Positions 11,416 through 22,061 of a stretch of 64,000 nt of DNA are shown piece by piece (positions within the stretch are counted from its first letter, which is position 1; each line of letters starts with the position of its first letter). The stretch covers positions 2,652,064 to 2,716,063 of the forward strand of contig SDUX01000007.1 of the NCBI GenBank assembly GCA_008729055.1. Reading direction: 5' to 3'. Position numbers and translations under genes: made by a program. Origin of the DNA: Pyropia haitanensis. Taxonomy: Eukaryota; Rhodophyta; Bangiophyceae; Bangiales; Bangiaceae. The notes beneath the pieces were generated by a model, which did not search any database, had not been told where the DNA came from, and worked only from the letters and a program-made list of their open reading frames with translations.

Positions 11416-13660
11416 GTGCCGCAGTTGCGGCGGCGTCGCGGGCGGGGGCTGGGCCGGCGGGTGGTGCTGGGCCCGAGGCCCACCCCCGCCGTGCCGTGGG
11501 TGCCGTGGGAGGTGCGGTTGCGAGGGGTGGGGCGGCAGGCGGACGTGCGGGAGCTGGTCAAGGTGGCCGAGGGCGGGCCGGCGGACAAGACGGTCGCGGT
11601 GGTCGGGGAGCGGAACAAGACGGCGGACGTGCTGGCGCTCTACATCCTCAAGGTCAAGACGGTGGGAGTGGGCGAGGCCAGGGCGGGTGCGGGGAGGGCG
11701 TGGGGGGGGGGGTGCTGGTGGCCCCGGGTCGGCCGGCGCCGCTCTGCCTGGGGGTCCCCGTGTCCCCCGTGCTGGGGGGCAGGGTGGCGCCTGGGTGGAG
11801 GTGGTGCGGCGCGGCGCCTGGGCGCGCGGGGGGGGGAGCTCTGCCCCCGCCCACGCACGCGGTGTTGGGGGGGGGGCTCCGGCCCCCGCCCCTGCCGCCA
11901 CGAGTGCCCTGTCTCCCCCCGGCCCTGCCCGCGCCGTGGCCCCTGAGGGAGCGGGAGCGGAAGGACCAGACGATCAAGATGAGCGCGCGCGTGAGAACGG
12001 GGCGGCTGCCACGAGGGATAACGGACGTGTGGGGGGGGTTGCTGGCGGCCGCGCCGGCGGCCGCGGTGGCAGTGTGCGTGCGGTGCGGAGTGGGGCGGGT
12101 GGCGGGCGTGGTGGCGGTGTGGCCGGGGCGTTGGGGGGGGGGCAGGTGCTGTTCCGCCCCCTCCCGCTGACGCCGCCGCGCGTGCTGCCGCGGCTGCGGC
12201 CGAGCTCACCCGCAGCCGGCCGCGACCGGCGTTGGCGGTTCTCCTCTAGACGATCGACGTCTCGGGGGTGTCCCGCGACGCCCGCGCCCACCGCCTCCGC
12301 GCCGCGGTGGCAGACCTCACTGGGGTCGACGTCCGCCACGTGGCGGACGTCGACCGCTTTGGCACCACCGCGGCGGTGACGGTGGTGACCACCGCGGCCG
12401 ACGCGTTTCGTGCCGCGGTGCGCGCCGGCCCCGCCGCGTTGGTGCTGCGCGTGCTGCCTGGCGCCGACCCGTGGAGTGCCCAGCTCCTCGAGTCGCGCCT
12501 CCAGGCGGGCCTGTCCGGCGCCGACGCGGCGGGGGTCGCGGCGGACTTTTACCGCCGCCGCCTCACCGCCAAGCTCGAGCAGCTGGCGGTGCGGCCGGTG
12601 ATGCCCCCCCGCCTTCGCGCGTCTTTGCGCGCCCACCTGGAGGGCGCGTTTGCGGCGCACGCCGGGGGGGCGACCGCGCCCGCGGCGCCGGCGATGCCTG
12701 TTGCCGCCGTCGTCGCCGCCGTCGCCCCCAACGGGGCGCCGGCTGGCGGTCCGGCGCCGGCCGCTGCCACTGCCGGCGCCGTGGAGGGGGCCACCCCTGC
12801 GGCTGCCCCGCACGCTGCCGCGGCCGGCGCCCCCGCCGACGCGGCTACCACCGGTGGGACGACCGGCGGCAGCCGCCCGCGGTCGCGGCGCCGTCGACCT
12901 GGCCACGGCGCTGCCACGGCTGCGCCCGCTGCCACCGTCCGGCCGGCGGGCGCGACGGCGACGCCCGCCCCGATGGAGGGCGTCGAGGGGGCGCGCGACG
13001 CCGACGCGGCCAGTGCCCCTCTGCAGGGCCGCCCCGACCCCGTGCCCGCCTCCCCCGCCCCTGCCGCCGCGGCGGTCGCGGCTGCGCCCCCCGCCACGGC
13101 GGCTGCCGACGCCATGGAGGGGGGGTTGTCCCCGCCGCGCCCGCCCGGCGGCCTGGGCCGACCGGGGCGGGTGCGCCGGTGGCAGCGGTGGCGGGTGCGG
13201 CTGCCGCCGCGCCGGCGCCGCTCTCCCCGCCCGCCACGCCGATCCCGCTGGCGCTCACTGCCAATACCCTGGCAGCGGCGTGGTGGCGACCGACGGCGAC
13301 CCCGACGCCCAGCTGCCGGCGCGCAAGCGCCGTCGGACCGAGGCGGCGGCAGCGGCGACGGCGGCGGCTCGCCCTCGTCGCCCCGCGCGCGCCCGGCCGG
13401 TGTCGCCGCCCGCTGGCGCGCGCGTGCCGCCCGCGCGGGCGCCGGCGGCGCCGGCACCGCGTGCCGATCCGCCCATCACCGCGGTGGCTCTGTCAGGCGC
13501 CCTGCCTTCGGGCGCCGCGCCCGCTGGTGCGGCGGCAGGCCCGCGGCCCGTCACCACCACTCCGGGGCCGGCGGAGGCGGCCGCTGCTGTCATGGCCGCC
13601 GCGGCGATGAAGGTCACCCCGGCTGCCGGAACGACCTCGACGGTCGTCCCGCCGGCTTGA
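11416..13660 (+). CDS. unidentified two-exon protein, possibly a retroelement ORF1-like product
   Basis: The first coding block reads WEVRLRGVGRQADVRELVKV and later LALYILK (about 11505-11652). It ends at AAG|GTCAAG (11653) or, less likely, ACG|GTGGGA (11662). The acceptor CTCTAG at 12249 gives exon 2 beginning TIDVSGVSRDARAHRLRAAV, followed by HVADVDRFGTTAAVTVV and ADFYRRRLTAKLEQLA. This alternation of basic helices and a short beta-rich unit resembles an RRM-like or ORF1-type fold, but I cannot name a family. From about 13120 the frame shifts at a 7-G run and again near 13260. It then runs through a nuclear-localisation-like ARKRRRTE to TGA at 13658, and stays open in the same frame past that stop to 13903. 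The start is not visible; 11416 is only the upstream limit of the open frame. Confidence 0.35.
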
Positions 13661-13884
13661 GCGGCCACGTCTGCCGCGGCGGCCCCGCCCCCCGCGGCTG
13701 CCCCCGCCGACTCTGCCGCCCCCGCTGGCACGCCTGACCGATCCTCTGCGGTTGCCTCTGCGCCCGCCGCTGTCGCGCCTGACGCGCCTGCTGCCGCCGG
13801 TCTGCCGGGCGACGCGCCGACCGAGTCGGCTGCGTCGCCCGTCGGGTCCGCGCTTGCCGGGCCCGCGGCGGCCCCCCACGTTAG

Positions 13885-14400
13885 CGACGGGCGTCGCCAT
13901 TGAGTGACGCCCGTTGCGACACCGCCGCCGGGCGTGCCGCGGCCTCAGTGCCCCTGCGCCCGGCGGCCGCGGCGGGCCCTGTCCGCGGCCCCTCTGGGGG
14001 CGGCGGTTCGGGCCCAGACGTGCTCCCGGCTTGGCTGGGGGCGCCGGCCGCCGGTGCGGCCGATGGGGGCGTGGCGGCGGAGCGCGGGGATGGGGGAGCG
14101 GACCAGCCCGAGGCTGCCCTCATCCCTTGCCCCGTTCCGGGGTGCGGCGTGCTGCTCTCGGGCGGTGTTGGGGCGCCCACTGGGCGGCTGCACCTCCGCC
14201 AGGCGCACGTCGCCGCGGAGGTGCCGCCGGGCGTGCTGTCCGCCCTCGGCGCGGCGGGCTGCCGCTGGTGCGAGTGGCCGTTTGCTGTGGCCCGTGGGCG
14301 GTCAGGGAGGTCATCCCTGGCCGCCCACGAGGCCCCGTGCCGGCTCAACCCCAGGCGGAGCTGGTCGCGCGCCGCCGCCGGGGCCGCCTTCATGGCGTGA
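13885..14400 (+). pseudogene. zinc-finger fragment resembling the N-terminal module of non-LTR retroelement proteins
   Basis: The frame contains CPVPGCGVLLSGG, then RLHLRQAHV, a CCHH finger, followed by GCRWCEWPFA and SLAAHEAPC, a CxxC...H...C unit. The pair (finger, short helix, then a CxxC finger) is a layout I associate with the N-terminal region of some algal and protist reverse-transcriptase proteins. No reverse transcriptase follows, and the downstream frame (to about 14730) decays after LFEADHAAWVRARSAFLL. The fragment begins just after the stop that closes the preceding open frame, so it may be the continuation of that gene after one more frame break. Calling it a retroelement relic is inference. 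Confidence 0.35.
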
Positions 14401-16892
14401 GCGGTGGCGGCGGTGGCCACACGAGTGGCGGGGGCCGCGGCGGCGCGGACGACGACGGCGGCGGCGGCGGCGGCGGCGGCGACTGTGGCGGCTACGACGG
14501 CGGCGGCGGCGCGGATCGCGGGCGGGACGGCGGGCGCGGCAGCGGCTGCGGCAGGCGACAGTGGCGGCGCCCACCTCTTTGAGGCCGACCACGCGGCGTG
14601 GGTGAGGGCGCGGTCGGCGTTTTTACTCACGGCCGCGCCCAACGACGACGCGTGGACGCCGCTGGTGGCGTCTGGCGCCCGCACGGCGCAGCACGAGCCG
14701 GTGGCGCTGGGGGGTGTCGGTGGCAGACTGGGTCCGTGGTGGCGGTCACGGCGGCGGGAAGGGCGGCTATCCCGGCCGCCAGCGGTAGGCCTGGCCGCCG
14801 GGCTGCCGCCGCCGCGGGCTTGCACGCCACGTCGGACTGGCGGCTCGCCGCGGCCGCCGCCGTGGCTGTCGGCGACGGTGGGTGGGAGGGCGACGCGGTG
14901 GGCGGCGGGTCGGCCTCCCCCTCGTGGTGGTGAGCGGCCTGCGACGGCGGCGGTGGCGGCGGCTGGGCCGCCCTTGCCACCGCTGCTGCCGCGGTCTCAG
15001 CCGCCGCCCTGTCGGCACCTCCGCTATCACCCCCGCTGGCCGGTCGGCGTACCACGGTAAGGGGGGGGGCGGGCGCCGACCGCTGTGGGGGTACCTCTCC
15101 CGGGGGATCTGAGCGAGCGGTGGCGGTGGTGCGGTCGCCGCCGCCGCCGCCGCCGCTGCCGCCGCCGCCAGCTGTTAATCCGTTTGGCATGCACGATTCG
15201 CCACGGTGGGGTGTGCCGTGGGCGTCGTCGCCAGCCATGGCGGTGGGTGGTGGTGGCGGCGGTTGGGAGGGGGGTGAGGGTAGTCCAGCGCTCGCTGCGC
15301 TCGACAACAGCCCGCTGCATGCAACTTTGCTCGAGCCGCCTCGGTGTAAAATCTCGCGGGCAGCCTGTAGCGCTGCTTTGAGGCCCCTCAATAATCTCCC
15401 TGCGCGCTCCAGACGCCCGCTGCCGGGCCCCCCATCTTTCGGTTGCCGATGGTGCCCCGAAATCGCGCGAGACAGTCTGCTGCCGCTGCCGGACGGCCCA
15501 TACCGTGCCCGGACGGGTCCGTTCTTAATTTCGGGGGCTGCCCCAGGCACCGTATGGCGTGCCCCCGATCTCTCGGCTGCCCCAGGAGGCGCCGGTGTCT
15601 CGCGGGGCAGTCGAGCCTTCCATGCCCCCGTGCCCGGCCGCCCATCGTGGCCATAATGGCAGTCCCTCTGGTCCCCCCAAAATCTCCCAGGCCGCCCCAC
15701 GCACCCTGTGGCTGGCCCTCCCTCTTCCGGCTGCCCCTGGCGCGCCGGTGTCTCGCACAGCAGGACCCCTCACATCTCCCTGCCTGTATGATGCTGTGTG
15801 CCGGGCCCCCAGGAGCAGCGCCCGCTGCATACACCCACCCTGGGGCCCCCCCCCTGCGCCGGCGCGCCATCAAAGCCTCGCATCGAAGCATGGCGTCCGC
15901 CGCCCACCACCACGTCCCCTTCGCGACAACGGTCATCGCGGCATCTGCCGCGACCGCGTCTGCCGCCGCTGCCGTTGCTGCCGCCGTCGCCGTCGTCTCC
16001 ACCCGCTGCTGACGCTCGTGGCGGCGCACCGCCTCCCCCCACGCCGGCGGGCTTGCCCCGCCGGCACCACCCGACGCCGCCAATGGTCGAAAGACCGGCG
16101 GCGTTGCCCGCTTCGGCGGGTGGGTGGGGGGGCGGGGTGGCGCGCCGCTGCGGCGGTTGGTTGCGGTTGGGGGCGGTGGTGGAGGTTGCGGTTGCGGTTG
16201 CTGCGGCGCGCTGTGCGGCGTCTGCCCCCTCTGACGCGGCTGAGCGGTTGTGCCTGCCGTCGTGGTCATCGTCCCACGGCGTCCCCCTGCTGGGTCCCCC
16301 CCGTGCCATTAGACGGCTGTGAACGTTTACTGGTGGCCGGGGGGGGCCCAGCACCACCACGCAGCCACTCTCTTGGAGAGTGGCCGATGCGTCTGGCAGC
16401 CGTTTCCGGCGCCAGGGTGTGGGGGGCGGCCGTGCCGGCGTTGTCCGCGGCGGTGGTCGCAACCAGTCCGGCCGCGAGGCGTGGACCTTTTACGTCTGTC
16501 TACGTAAGTTTCTTTCCCGTTCTGTTGGCGTGTTCGCTGCGGGTGCGGCAGCCAGTTCGTGCGGTGTGTGCTCTTCGCGTGCATCAACATGTTCTGACCC
16601 TCCTGAATGCATGTTTGTTGCTCTCATGTGTGAGCTTTGTTTGTTTGTCCTGATCCGTCGTGGGTTTTTCCATTCGTGTACTCGCTCTGGCTCCCCTCTT
16701 TATGCTTCTGCCCTCGCTCTGCCTCTCCTCTGCCTGCTCCCCCCCTCGCTTTGCCTCCTCTCTGCCTGCTCCTTCCCTCGCTTTGCCTCCCCACTGCCTG
16801 CTCCTCCCCTCGCTCTGCCTTCCCTCTGCCTGCACTCTCCCTCGCCCCTGTTTCTCCTCGCTTTGCCCCCCCCCTTTATATGGACCGCGGTT
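14401..16892. other. degenerate, repeat-rich intergenic DNA
   Basis: Up to about 15350 the sequence is Ala/Gly-codon-like filler, perhaps decayed coding DNA. From 15420 to 15800 a diverged direct repeat is visible: GGCTGCCCC followed by GGCGCCGGTGTCTCGC-like sequence appears near 15575 and again near 15730, about 155 bp apart. From 16680 to 16860 C/T-rich units around GCTCTGCCT and CTGCCTGCTCC recur about every 30 bp. I find no supported gene. Confidence 0.4.
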
Positions 16893-17077
16893 TTCTTTGT
16901 CGGTTTTTATTCCCCTCCCCCCTCTGCACGCTCCCCGCTTCTTTGTCGGTTTTTATTCCCCTCCCCCCTCTGCACGCTCCCCGCTTCTTTGTCGGTTTTT
17001 ATTCCCCTCCCCCCTCTGCACGCTCCCCGCTTCTTTGTCGGTTTTTTATTCCCCTCCCCCCTCTGCGCGCTCCCCGC
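16893..17077. repeat. 46-bp tandem repeat, four copies
   Basis: Units start at 16893, 16939, 16985 and 17031, each beginning TTCTTTGTCGGTTTTTATTC and ending CTCCCCGC. The first three are 46 bp and nearly perfect; the last has one extra T and a G-for-A change. The array follows a C/T-rich degenerate repeat and lies in no gene. Confidence 0.95.
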
Positions 17078-18157
17078 TGGTTGCCGCCCTTTTTTCTCTT
17101 TGCTCGCTGTCGTTCTCGTTTTTTTTTGTCTTTGCTGACGTGCTTTATTGCACCACGCTCCCCTCCGCCCCCCTGTAATAAAAGCGCTTTTGCGCTGGGG
17201 CGGGGGGGGCCCCCCCGGCTTTGATGCCGGGGGCACCCTTCACCCTTGCCCCTTCGGGCGTGTTTTTTGTTCAAAAAAAAAAGCCGGGGCTTGGCGGGCG
17301 CCAAGTGCGCCCCCAGCCCTTGGCGACGCAAAAATGCTCAAAAATGCCGGGACCTTGCGGGCGCATGATGCCCCCGCTGGCCCGGTATCAATAAAAGAGG
17401 ACCGTGATGTTGCTGCACGTCCCTCGCCAAGCTCCAAAAAGAAAACCCCAACAAAAAGCGCGTGCATTGGCCGTCCCCCCGAGGCTGCCCAGTGCCCCGT
17501 CCATGCCGAACGTCGTGCCGAGACTGTTCTAGGGCACGAAACGACCCCCTCCTGGCGATGCCTGGGGCGGCCGACCGCCGATTCGGCCGCAGCCGGTGAG
17601 GTTTCGCGCGCACACGTGGTGAAAGTTCTTAAATGGATGAAATAGCGTTTATGACGGTTGCGCAAAGTGCAACCCCTCCTCCCCCCCCACACCCCCCCCA
17701 CCGCCCCAAAGTACCGGGTGGTAAACCAACCCAGCACTTACACAGCATTAGGAACTAAATTGTTGCCCTTAATGGCAGAGAACGTGAGAGAATTAAAAAG
17801 GAGCCCCACTTTCGGTGGGGGTGCCAGCGAAGCTTTGACCTGCTTGCTCATGGCCTCGTGCGGCTGTCCCATGCTTCGTCCAGCTACCGCGCCTACTCCC
17901 GCTTGACATTGTGTCCGTCGGCGCTCCCGCGGCGACCTCGGGAGCCGCGGTGAGGCTTGGCCGGCCGCCGCCGGGGAGTCACGGGCTTGGCCAGGGCGGG
18001 TGCCTGACCGGGCGGTCGGGCTCTTGCCTCTTCCATGGCGGCCCCACGGCCCCTCGATGCGCGCTTCAACACCCAAGAGCTGGCGGCCCTTACTGGGAGA
18101 TCCACCCCCTGACGCCCCACTCACCCACCCGTCCCCCCCCCAACCACCACCCACCCC
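17078..18157. other. intergenic, short hairpins only
   Basis: The segment contains AATAAA-type sequences (near 17168 and 17390), a self-complementary AAAAGCGCTTTT (near 17170) and a small GCCCCAC/GTGGGG hairpin (near 17805). These could belong to 3' UTRs. No gene is supported. Confidence 0.35.
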
Positions 18158-18383
18158 TCACGGCTCGGCCCGCTCCCGGGCGCTCTTCCGCTTTGCCTTG
18201 CCCCCGTCCGCGTCCACCCCCCGCCGGCGGCTGACGCTGCGGACGAGCCCCGACACGGCCGCCCGCGTCTTGTTGCCCTTCTTCTTGGCCGCCGCCGCCG
18301 CGGCGGCCGCGGCGGCCGCCTCCCGCTTGCCCGTGTGGTTCTCGCTGAGGGTGCGGCGGAAGTCGGGGAGGCCCGGCCGGCCG

Positions 18384-18435
<52 letters not shown>

Positions 18436-20054
18436 TGGGCTTGGACGGCCGGCCCGGCCGGCCCGGCTCGCGCCGTGACGCTGCCGCCGCGTCGTCCCGG
18501 TCGACGCTGCCGTCGGGCGCGTCGAGGTTCTCCTTGCTGTGTACACCCGCCTGCCGGTGGGTGCTCGACGGCCGGCCGCCGCCGCTGCCGCCGCCGCCGC
18601 TCCCGCCCGCGGTGCGCGACGACAGCACGCGGCTGTTCTTGTTGGACACGTACCCGTCGCTGACAATGGGGATGGACAGCGAGTTTTCGCTGCTGGGCAC
18701 CCCGCTGTCGCGCGACAGCGGCTCCAGCTCCTCCCGCCCGTCGGCGGTTGGCGCCCCTCCCGCCCCCCCCCCCCCTGGCGCCGCCGCCTTGCGGTGCGCG
18801 CTGTTGGGCGCAAACGGGACGACAAACTCGTCAACGTGCTTGGACGGCCGCCGCGGCTTGGCGTCGTCGGCCCGCTCCCCCTTGGGCGGCTCCCCCCGGT
18901 CGCCCTTGGTAAACGACAGCACCCGCCCAATCGCGCGCATCGAGCGGCCGCGGGCCAGCCCGACGCCGCTGCGGCCGCCGTCGGCCTTGCCGCCGCGCGG
19001 CGACTCGCCGCCGCCGCCGCCGCTGCCGCCGCCCGACGCCTTGGCCGTCCCGCCCGCCAGGCCCGCCACCGCCGCCGACGCGGCCGCGCGGAAGGACGTT
19101 GTCCGTGCCATCCCCCGCGCACGGCCGCCGCCGCCGCCGCCGCCCCCCCCCCCCCCCCCCACCCCCACCCCCACTCGTCCGCTGGCCACCACCGCCGCCT
19201 TGCCGGCCGCCTCTTGGGCTGGCCGCCTCGACGCCGTCGCCGCCGCCGTCCGGCTCGCCCGCCGGCGGATGGTCGAGGTGCCCCCCCAGGAGCGACGACG
19301 ACGTGCGGGGCATGCCGCGGCGGCCGCCGCCGCCGCCGCCGCCGCCGCCGCCCAGCCGCATCTTGCTCACCGCCCGCACCAGCCCGCGGGGCCCGGCCGC
19401 GGCGGCGGACGCGTCCGCCCGGCTGGCCCGGGGCGGCGCGTCCCCGACGGCCGCCGCGGTCGTTGGCAGCGCAATGTGCATGAACTGGTCATTCTCTGGC
19501 GGCGCCTCGTCATCGGTGAAGCTCTCCCAGCTGCCGTCCGACCCGTCGCCGGGCTCGTCTACCAGCTTCGGGGACCGCGCCTTGCCGCTCGTGGGCGTCT
19601 TGGCGCCGTCACCCGCCTTGGGCGTCTTGCGCCGCGGCGCCGCCGCGGACGGTGCCGCCGCGGCGTCGGCGCCGCCGCCAACGCCGCCGCCACTCTGGGG
19701 GTACTTGATGGCCACACCCCCGCCGCCCCCCCCCCCCGCACCAATGTGCTCCCGCGGTCGCGACGCGGCGGAGCGCCCCCCCGCCCCCCCCCCCCCAGTG
19801 GGTGCCCCCCCCGACGTCCGTGGCGCCGCCGCCGCCGCGCCCGGCATGCGCACGCCCGGCAGCGCGGCGAGCACGTTGTGCTCGTGCCGGAGCACCTCGG
19901 CCGGCGTCGACGCCGCGGCGGCGGCGGCGGCGGCGGCCGCCGCGGCCGCGGGGTTGGGCTGCCCGACGCCCCGCTCGCCGAGCACCGCCGCCGCCGACAG
20001 GCCGGGCCGCGGGGGGGCGCCCCGGATGACCGGCGGCGGCGGGTTGCCCGCCAT
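18158..20054 (-). CDS. Ser/Arg/Gly-rich protein with repeated basophilic-kinase-type sites (frame broken at an 18-C run)
   Basis: I do not recognise a family. The ATG at 20054 (MAGNPPPPVIRGAPPRPG) opens a frame that reads through EVLRHEHNVLAALPGVRMP, SPKLVDEPGDGSDGSWES and ENDQFMHIALP to about 19160. There an 18-C run (19143-19160) changes the frame. The continuation carries MARTTSFRAA, MRAIGRVLSFTKG, KHVDEFVVPFAPNSAHRK, SLSIPIVSDGYVSNKNSR and FRRTLSENHTGKR, then a Lys/Arg-rich end with VRSVSRRRG, stopping at 18158. Joined, it would be about 630 residues. At least five RxxS/T-type sites (RAVS, RTTS, GRVLS, RRTLS, RSVS) sit in otherwise low-complexity sequence, suggesting a disordered, multiply phosphorylated protein. 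That role is inference. Confidence 0.5.
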
Positions 20055-22061
20055 GGCCGCCGCCGCCGCCGACGTCGCCGCCGCCGCCCGCGGTCTGTCG
20101 ACGCCGGCCGCCCCCCCCCCGCCCCACCACCACCACCACCACCACTGTCGTTCCGGTGGCGGAGGGGCTCCCCACCCTCGACGGAGGTACCCGCCGGCGG
20201 CGTCACGTGGGTGGCGACGGTGGCGGCGGTCAAGACGCCCCTCCCCACCCCCTCGCCCACCGTGTCAACGCACCAGCACCCCCCCCCCCCCCCTCACCCC
20301 ACCCCGCCCCACCCCACCCCACCCCACCCCACCCAATCCCACCTCCCCGGTCCGCCCTCCCCACCCACCCCGTCACGCACACGAGTTCACCAACCGCGGC
20401 AGCCACCCGCGGCGGTACGGGTTGCCGGGCCGCGGGGGTGGCGTCGGCGGCGGCAGCGGGGGTCGGCGGCAAGCGCGGGGGCGAGGGGGGGGGGGCCACC
20501 CGCACCACCGCCCGTCCCAGCAGCCACCGCGCAGTGGCAACGGCACGGCCGGGCGGGTACGCCGGCGTGGCGGGGGTGAGTGGGGGGGGGGTGGGTGGGC
20601 GGTGGGCGGTCGTCGGTCGTTGGGGCGGCCGGCTGACGTCGCCACCACCCGCGGGGCGGTTGGGCGCGTCGCGGCGGGCCGTGGGCGGCTGGGCGGCGGC
20701 GGGGGGGTGGCGGCGCCAGCGGTCACGCCCGCCACCGCCACCCGCAGCGGCGACCGCGGCAGCGCGGCGGCGGCGCGTCGCGGTGGAGGGCCCAGAAGGG
20801 GCGCCCGCCGTCGCGGGCCTCGCGGCGGGCGCGGCCGGCCGACCCCCCTAGGGGAGAGCGCCCACCCCCGCTGCTCAGACGGCGGTCGACACGTGGGGCG
20901 GTGCGCTGGGGGGGGGGGAGAGACACCGCCAGCGGGGCCTGGACGACGCGGGCGCGCCCCCCACCCCGCCCACCCCACGCGGCGGCGGCGCCACGGTGGG
21001 TGCGGCGGGCTCCCCCATGAGCACCGTCGTCCCCCCTTTTGGAAAGGAGAGGGCGGACGGGGCGGGGGGGGGGGCACGCGGCCACGGAGGTCCAACCCAA
21101 CCGGCATGAGCAACGAGAGCGAAAAAAAAAAACGACGCGTCGGTGGGGGTGGGGGAGGGGGCGGCGCCCGCCCGAAAAATGCAGCCGCCGGCGGGCGGCG
21201 GGCGGCGGGGCAAGTGCACGCGGGCGGCGCCGCCCCCCTCCCCGTCGCCAGCCGCACGGCGCGCGGCGGGGCGGGCGGAAATAAAATGGGCGGCGCCACC
21301 ATCGCGGTGCGACGAGGGGATCCCGACGGCGGCGGCGGCCACACCCCCCGCCGCACCCCCCTCGGCCCGCCACAGCCGAGCCGCCTGTCATCCCCCCCAC
21401 CTCCACACCCCCCGCTACCCCGCTTTCTCGCAGCCCCACCGCCTTCGCCGACGGCGGTCGCTGTCGTTGCCACCGGCGCTACGCGGCCGGGCGGGGACGG
21501 CAACCCGCCGTTCCCGCCCCCCGCACCCCAACCCCTGCCCGCCACACCTAGTCCTTCTCCCCCCCCCAGACGACCGCGGCGAGCCGTAGGGCGCGCGTGA
21601 CCCCCCGCGTCGTCGCCAATGCCGCCGCCGCCACCACCGCCGCCGCCGCCGTCACCGCCGCCACCGCCACCGCCGCAGCCGCCGCCGCCGCCGCCGCGGC
21701 CGCCGCCACCGCCGCCGCCGCCTCTGCCACTCGCCGCCGCCTCTACCCGCCGCCGCCGTGCAGATGAACACCGCCCGCGAGGCCGTCGTCCCCACCCACC
21801 CCCAGCTGGTCGAGCACTGCCCCCCCGCGCCGCGCACCGTGCGACGGGCGGCGGCAACGGCGGCGGCGACCGCGATGACGGCGGTGGCCGCGACAACGGC
21901 GGCGCCAACGACGGCGACGATGCAAAACGAACAAGGCGCCCTGCCGCCAAGCCGTAGACGGCAGCGCGCGCCGTCGACCCCCCCCTCCTCCTCCCGGCAC
22001 CAGCGGCGGCCGTCTCCCCCCCCCCGCACCCCGGCGCACCCGCCCCGACCCAGCAGGCCGC
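20055..22061. other. long low-complexity intergenic region
   Basis: The region is dominated by C- and G-runs, CCCCACC repeats (20281-20340) and CCGCCG repeats (21620-21760). Reading frames of 200-500 codons exist on both strands but encode only Pro/Arg/Gly filler. No conserved motif is visible. It probably holds the promoter of the Ser-rich gene and the 3' end of PRP19. Confidence 0.45.

Noticed and set aside
20373..21950. 525-codon minus-strand Pro/Arg/Gly frame
   Set aside because: No motif or balanced composition; stop codons are rare by chance at this GC content.
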